DNA of 64,000 bases. Source: Setophaga petechia. Lineage: Eukaryota; Chordata; Aves; Passeriformes; Parulidae. Under the pieces are notes generated by a model. That model was given only the letters and a program-made list of their open reading frames with translations, had not been told where the DNA came from and ran no database searches. The DNA is taken from NCBI GenBank assembly GCA_024362935.1, contig JANCRA010000009.1, positions 18,359,572 through 18,423,571 on the forward strand, written 5' to 3'. This document shows positions 58,091-64,000 of the stretch, one piece after another (the stretch's first letter is position 1; every line of letters begins with the position of its first letter). The translations under genes were made by a program, and so were the position numbers.

Positions 58091-59150
58091 GGCCCAAGAG
58101 CACCATTAGGCCCTGATCCCCCCATCTCCTCAGGACTGCTCTCCTGCCCATGGACACCATTTCAGGCCAGCCTGGGGCCATCAGTCCCTGTCCCAGTGAT
58201 GGCATAGGTCATTGGTCTCCATCTCTCCTCTGCTCTCCCTGCTGAGCCCGGTCCTGTCTGGAAGCTGACAACCCCAGGACAGGCAGCTATCCCAAAGTGG
58301 TGTCTGACCCCAATTCCCCTCACAGGGACTGATCCTGATCTGCAGATTGATGTCCCCACCTGACCTCAGCCCTGCCCTGTACCCTGCAACACTACACAAG
58401 TTTTCTCTCACCTGTTGGGAGTATCAGACACGGTGTGACAGTGGAGATCTGTGGCTATCTGAAGTGAAGGAATTGAATAGACTAAAGACAAAAGCAAGGA
58501 GGAAACCAGACTTGATAATTCCCCCTTCAAGGAACCTGTTTTTCATGGTCTGCATGCACAGAGACTTGAAGTTCATGTTATTCAAAACCAGGCAGAATTC
58601 ATTTGTGCTCTCATTGCTTTGCATGTGAAAATCCAGGCTTGCCCAGAAGCTTGATTTAATTCTCCGACAGCTTTGTAAGCCCTCCCATCTACTTATACCT
58701 TGAAATACTTCTTAATAGCAGCAAATGGTAAAAACGATAAAACAGCCTTAGGAGACAAATCATGGGAGTTTTACCCTCTTTACTTGTAACCTAACATTTT
58801 AAACCCAGGAAATTATTTTGTTGTTACATTTTCTAGAGGATAAAACTGTGATCCCTTTTTCCCCCTCACTGAGCATCACAGCAGTGATCAGGGCCACCAG
58901 CAGCATCTCACGCACAGATTTCAGGAGCACCTGGGCATGGGTGCGTGTCTGAGCCTCCTCACTGGGACAGGGAGCTGAGCCCGGTGACAGGGACCATGTG
59001 TCAGCGCATCTTAAGAGGGTCCGTGGTCTGTCCTTTGCTCTAAATGCAATTGCTATGGGAAATCCTAAAAACAGTGAGGAATTTCAAATTATGTCAGTTT
59101 TTTGGGGCTTTTTTCCTTTTACAGCAATCCCTGTACATCAGCTGACACAA
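58091..59150. other. intergenic DNA upstream of POGLUT3
   Basis: Mixed composition, with chance open frames only. Nothing else recognised. Confidence 0.45.
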
Positions 59151-59199
59151 GGCAGTAACAATAAGCTATAAAGACTATTTTTTCCTCTCTAAATTCCAG

Positions 59200-59990
59200 G
59201 CCAGCTGTTCGGCTGCCGGCTGAGTTGAATCCTAAACCAGAGGTAACGTGTTCTTCGAGGGGGCCGACACGCCCCCGATCACCGGCTTCCTCAGCGCGGC
59301 CCGCAAAGCGCCCACAGGCAGGGAAGAAAAACCCCACGGGACAGGCAGCCGCAGACCAGCGGCCCCGAGCCCGCTCCCCGCTCTCCCAGCCCTCTCACAG
59401 TGCTGTATTTCCCGCGGCTCCGGGGAACTGCACGGCTCCGAACCCGCTCCTGTGTCTGAGCCCCGCGGGCAGGGCTCGCTCCCGCCGCCGGCGCGGTCCG
59501 GCGCACACGGGCTGGGCTGGGCTGGGCTGGGCTTTCACCGCCCGACCTCCCTGGGGACATCGCAGGACAGCCCGGAGAAGGAGGAGAACCAGGAAAGGCG
59601 GAATCAGCCGCCCGGGGAAAGCCCGGCCCTCTGCTCGCCTCCCTCAGGCTCTGCCCGGCCCCGACGCCGTCGGGCCGCCCCGCGGGGCGGGGAGCGGGCG
59701 GGGGCCGCGCAGGGCCCGAGAAGGCCCCGGACCCCTCCGAGCGGGCGCGGTGGGGGCCGGCGGGGCGATGGGGGGCCGCGGGCTGCTGCCGCTCCTGCTG
59801 CTGGGCGCCGCGGGGCCGCTGCTGCAGCCGGCGGAGTCGGCGGACCCCGTGGACCCCGTCAGCGCCGAGCGGAGCCTGGCGTGGGGCCCTGGGCTGGAAG
59901 CGGGGCTCACCGTACCCGTGCGGTACTTCTACATCCAGGCGGTCAGCGCGGCCGGACGGAACTTCTCCCGCTCCCCGCCAGGTACCGTTC
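59200..59990 (+). promoter_or_regulatory. CpG island and promoter of POGLUT3
   Basis: CpG-dense, GC-rich sequence begins about 59200 and covers exon 1. A GGGCT tandem repeat (about 59510-59532) lies about 240 bases upstream of the start codon. Long open frames on both strands (59225-60376) come from the base composition; only the stretch 59768-59981 encodes recognised protein. Confidence 0.75.
59768..59981 (+). CDS. POGLUT3: POGLUT3 (KDELC2) exon 1, partial gene
   Basis: POGLUT3 is an ER-lumen protein O-glucosyltransferase that modifies EGF repeats, with a filamin-type domain before the catalytic domain and a KDEL-like C-terminus. Exon 1 encodes 71 codons plus one base. It starts with ATG and a Leu-rich signal peptide (about residues 1-24). 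The conserved start of the filamin-type domain follows, with SLAWGPGLEAG, VPVRYFYIQAV and an N-glycosylation site in RNFSRSPPG. The donor is CCAG|GTACCG. It is in the same orientation as EXPH5, as in mammals. I found no second exon in the remaining 4 kb, so the rest lies outside the window. Confidence 0.93.
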
Positions 59991-60100
59991 GTATGCTCCG
60001 GGGCGGGCAGGGTCTGGAATGGAGACCCTACCCCGGGCCGCGGTTTCGCCGCAGAACCTGGCTGGAGGGCCCAACCCTTGCCCTCTTCCCCTCCACCTTG

Positions 60101-60204
60101 TTTCCTTCCTTCCTTGCTTGCTTCCTTCCTTCCTTCCTTCCTTGCTTGCTTCCTTCCTTCCTTCCTTCCTTCCTTCCTTCCTTCCTTCCTTCCTTCCTTC
60201 CTTT
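60101..60204. repeat. (CCTT)n microsatellite
   Basis: About 100 bases of CCTT/TTCC repeat with a few GCTT interruptions, 120 bases inside POGLUT3 intron 1. It creates long repetitive open frames on both strands that are not genes. Confidence 0.97.
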
Positions 60205-63200
60205 GCCCGTTCCGTGCGGTGGCTGTGCCCGGGATGCCCCCCACGCCCGGGACAGGCAGGATGGCAAGAGAAGCACATGGTCCCAGCCTCCTTTCTTCTG
60301 GTGCTGCCCAGTGCCTCCTCTGCTCTCACCAGTAGTCTGCTCTAAACAGTTTGGAATTTACTGCAAAAAACCGTAAGCTCAGAAACAACCAGTCTTCCTG
60401 GAGCTAGTGGACATAGATTCCCAGTGCACAACTGGGAAGTGGTAACGTAATTACTTTTAATGCTGCACACACACCAATTGCTTAAAATTTGTCTCAGTCA
60501 GCAGAGCCCTCTGGGCTCTGTTATCCTACTGCTGTTCCGTTAAGGAGTAATTTTCATTTTTGTTTACTCAGCACAAGCACAAACCATCCCACTACACTTC
60601 TCCTGAGGGTGGGAATTGGGCTCGTTCTTGCAGGCCAGTGGTATGATGCCAGTCAGCTGTTTGCTGCTGCAAGTTAACTCCACATACTCTATATTAAATA
60701 TATAGTTTAAATTTTGAATAAAAATTACTTTGGTGTCACAGATTCCATAATGAAGATAACCCTGAGATAGCCCCAGAGGAAATCCTGTGTTGCTAATTTG
60801 CATAGGGTAGAAGCTATTTAATTAGCTGTGTATTATTTACTGTTCACAGAGATGGTACTGAGAGGGCAGCTACCAAGTATGCATGGCCTCTTCATGTCTT
60901 ACTGCTGCTTGCAGAATTAAGGAGTAGCCATATATTATACAGGGGATGTCTTTAGTCTGACAGGAGTGTGGATACTTCTAATATTTCAGGTCTGGGCTTT
61001 CTCCATCTGCTGTTGCAGCTTGGTGCTGGATGTCAGCACAGTTTTGTAATTGCAGTCCAGAATGCGACTGCACGCTCGCTGCCAGTGGGGTGGAGGCTGA
61101 TAGCAGCTGCACAGGAAGAGCCCTGGGTTCAATCAACAGGTCGCTAAAGGTGGAAAGGTGTGAAGTTCAGTTGGATTCTCATGCTGGTGTAAGTCCTCCA
61201 AGATAAACTGGGAGGACATGGGTACTGAGAAACTAGTTTTTGATCACAGTGTGTTCGTGTGTGTTCGTATTTATGTTAATAAATTCGGTGTCCCAGGATA
61301 GTTTCCAAGTCCCAGTGCCATCTGGCATGGAGTGATCTCCATTCATCCCATGACCTGCTATGGCCTGCAGTCAAAGACAGAGCATGAGCGCTGCCAGCAG
61401 AGAAGAGCTGCTGCCTCAGCCTGTGCTAACTGCTGTCCCATGCCAAGAACTGTTTAGGAGGGTGCCAAGGATCCTTAAAATCCTTGGTATTTAGTGGTAG
61501 AGTTGATCATATTCAGTGCATGAGCACTGTTTAAAGTATTCGTAGAGACCCTGGGTATAAACTTCTGTTCTCTAATGATTTAAAATGTTCAAATCTGTAA
61601 AATGTCATTAAGAATTACAATTAACAATATTCATTCAGGCACCACTCTCCAGCATAAACTAAAAACATCTCAAAATATACCTGTTGAGATAGCAAAAAAT
61701 TGACATTATCACCCCCATTACTGAACAGAAACACTGATCAGAGCAGCAGAGCTACAGTTAAGGCATCACATTTGGGAAATGTGTCCAAATCTATGAAATT
61801 GGTTTTTTGTGTGCATTAGAATTTCGGTCAAGTGAGTCAGGACTTATAGGAATCCATTATAAAACATGTATAGCATAATAAGTAGATTTTAAATCCAGAA
61901 TTGTTTTCTGAATATCTAGTCTGTTCACCAGAATCGATATGCACCCTTGCACATTACACTGGAATTTCAGCCCAGAGGCTGTAACTGTTTGACCTGCCTT
62001 TGTAGGAGGATGTTGAATGATGCAGAATTCATTCTTTCCCTAGAAAAATTATTTCAAAGATTAAGAAAATCCCTGCTGAAAATACAGAACTTTCTTTTAG
62101 TGTAAACTGCATAGATTTTTTTCCTTTGGCTACTTGGATAAGCCTTATCCTTCTTTTCTGCTGGGTTTTATCCTCGGTTTAACAACAGCCAACCATGTCT
62201 TTTTATACTATTGACGATGATAAAATCAGCTATTAACTGTTGCTCAGATGATCGTTGATCATCTGTTCAGGTTATCTGTTGTTTAGATGATACTGTGCTA
62301 ATAAATATTTTTCAAGGCCTCCCAGGTATTCTTGCAGGTTTCACCAAATGCTTTCAAAGAGCAGGGCATGCTTCTTCCCGCTCTCATTGCAGTGCTGCCA
62401 AACAGAGTTGTACATTTCAGTTCACTCACCTTCTTACCTGGGCACTGCAGAGTCTCCATTTGGGTCTTTGGGCTTTTGTGATGGTCACACACAAGACCTG
62501 TATTTGTTTGTTACTGAATATATGCTCTTGCAGCTCTCTGAAAGTATAGGCTAATAATTTGTGTGTCCCTTTAGTGAGTCCATCGATTTTGTGATTTCCA
62601 TCTGTGAAAGTTACCAGCAACAATTCCAGTAAAACAGTTGAATCAAACAAAAAAAAAAAATCTTCTTTTCAGATCTTTTAATTTCTCTTCAGCATACATG
62701 TCAGAAATAGAGTGACTAGGGTTTTTTTGTTCTTCTCTAGCAATTTGCCTAAATTCAGTGTCTTCTTACCTTTTCCTTCTTTCCCTCCATTTCACCACTT
62801 GTTGGCATGGCATACTTCTTTTGCAAGCTGCAACAAAGAAAAAAAATGCGTAAAGCAGGTGTCATTATCAGCATTTCTTAAAGTATCCTATTTTGACTGT
62901 GTCTATGTTTTAGTCTCTCTTTAGTACTGGGAAATTATTTTCTACTTAAAATGCTGTCCCAGACATGTTTTCAGGGCAACAGAGAAGTACTGGTGGTGCT
63001 GATTCAACAAGGACACATTTTTCTTTTATAATTCCTTTGGATTGTGAGAAACAAAAAAACATGAGTGAAAGCACCATGGTAACTTCCTCCAAATAAAAAA
63101 TAAAAATCAGCAAAAAGATGTCATGATTAAGTATACCATGGAGGCTTTGGCCCCATTACACAATCAATGTTGTAAATTACAAACAAGAAATATGTTTCCT

Positions 63201-64000
63201 CCAGTGAATTATTTGTACTTACATGAGATACTCAGTCTCATTTTTCTTCCCCTTCACTTTCAGTGGAGTTAGCTTTTTCCCAGAGAGCTTTGTCATCAGT
63301 CACTTCCCTTATCAAATGATTCCTATGTCTAAAGTGCCACCAACTAAACCTAACATATCCTCTGGGCAGATCAAGGGCTCCTCATGTCTAGAGCAGGACG
63401 TACATAACCAGCAGGGGAAAAGACCTGCTTAGTTACTTCCTGTAGGTGAGGACAAGGATATAAAATTCAGTAATATTTGACTTTTGATTTCACAGTATTC
63501 ACTCATTTTTATGACAGCTGAAAACTTACTTTTCTTCAGTGGGAAATCACTATACCCAGTAAAAATGCTGTTTAATAAAATGGGTACAAGGAGACAAAGA
63601 CGTGATACCAACAGGGAACAGTTTTCTTTGTGACCCTCATGACATACTCTGGATTTGAATGCTTCTTCATCCAAATAATACTAGGTGATAGTCATAGGGA
63701 GAGGGTACTTTTTCGTTGAAGTCAGCTACTTTGAAGCAAGTTTGTGACTTGCAGTGACCTTTAGAGGCAGAGATGTTCATTCCTTCAGGAGAGTCATTTA
63801 ATCTGAATATTCTTGTACAGTATTTGACTTGAATCCAATTTCAAGACCCAGTGATCTAAGGAAGACATGATTAATCATTAAAAGACTGGTACTTACCACA
63901 TCAGTGTATTTATCTGTGGATGCAAAATATAACTTTGACATCTCAACCATTTAGTGCTGTTGGGACATATTCAGATTTTAGTTACATCTTGATTTTTTTC
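60205..64000 (+). other. POGLUT3 intron 1 (continues beyond window)
   Basis: Mostly AT-rich sequence without recognised exon, RNA gene or clear repeat family. A second POGLUT3 exon encoding the middle of the filamin-type domain was looked for and not seen. Confidence 0.6.

Noticed and set aside
59225..60376. Open frames of 317-383 codons around POGLUT3 exon 1 and the CCTT repeat
   Set aside because: They are products of the CpG island and of the tetranucleotide tract; only 59768-59981 matches a known protein.
60376..64000. Possible second exon of POGLUT3
   Set aside because: No open stretch flanked by AG and GT in the right phase encoded the conserved middle of the filamin-type domain.

Overview
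The window is vertebrate nuclear DNA and almost certainly from a bird. It holds several degenerate CR1 LINE 3' ends, and a large gene with introns and a proviral insertion. It also shows the conserved gene order EXPH5 then POGLUT3 (KDELC2) on one strand, the order seen at human 11q22.3. The species cannot be fixed from the sequence alone; a passerine is a reasonable guess.

Layout: 1-7.6 kb is intergenic, with a CR1 fragment (about 1.70-2.25 kb), an old LTR (2302-2812) and a short CR1 tail (about 7.45 kb). Positions 7641-16455 are a full-length endogenous retrovirus on the minus strand. Its two 550-bp LTRs look identical and it is flanked by a 6-bp target duplication, ACCATG. From right to left it carries 5' LTR, primer binding site, splice donor, gag, pro, pol, env, polypurine tract and 3' LTR. 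Gag, pro and pol lie in three successive -1 frames. A GGGAAAC slippery site with a downstream hairpin sits at gag/pro, and GGATTTC sits right at the pro stop. Protease and polymerase are of betaretrovirus (class II) type. Env has an alpharetrovirus-like transmembrane subunit, so the element is a beta/alpha mosaic. Env and pol are open. Gag is interrupted only by two apparent single-base length changes in poly-G/C runs.

From 17.9 kb a CpG island begins the EXPH5 (exophilin-5/Slac2-b) gene on the plus strand. I could join seven coding exons (18576-53540) with consensus splice sites and unbroken phase, giving a 1989-codon reading frame. It runs from the Rab27-binding SLP homology domain to the conserved acidic C-terminus. 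Introns hold a 640-bp solo LTR (31556-32195), a second CpG island in intron 1 (about 34.0-34.25 kb), a CR1 fragment, a pair of related LTRs around an imperfectly repetitive 656-bp core (36.5-38.3 kb) and microsatellites.

From 53.5 to 59.7 kb lie the EXPH5 3' UTR, an LTR-like segment and a CR1 fragment. A third CpG island contains exon 1 of POGLUT3 (59768-59981), an ER protein O-glucosyltransferase gene that continues beyond the window. The rest (60-64 kb) is its first intron, with a (CCTT)n microsatellite.
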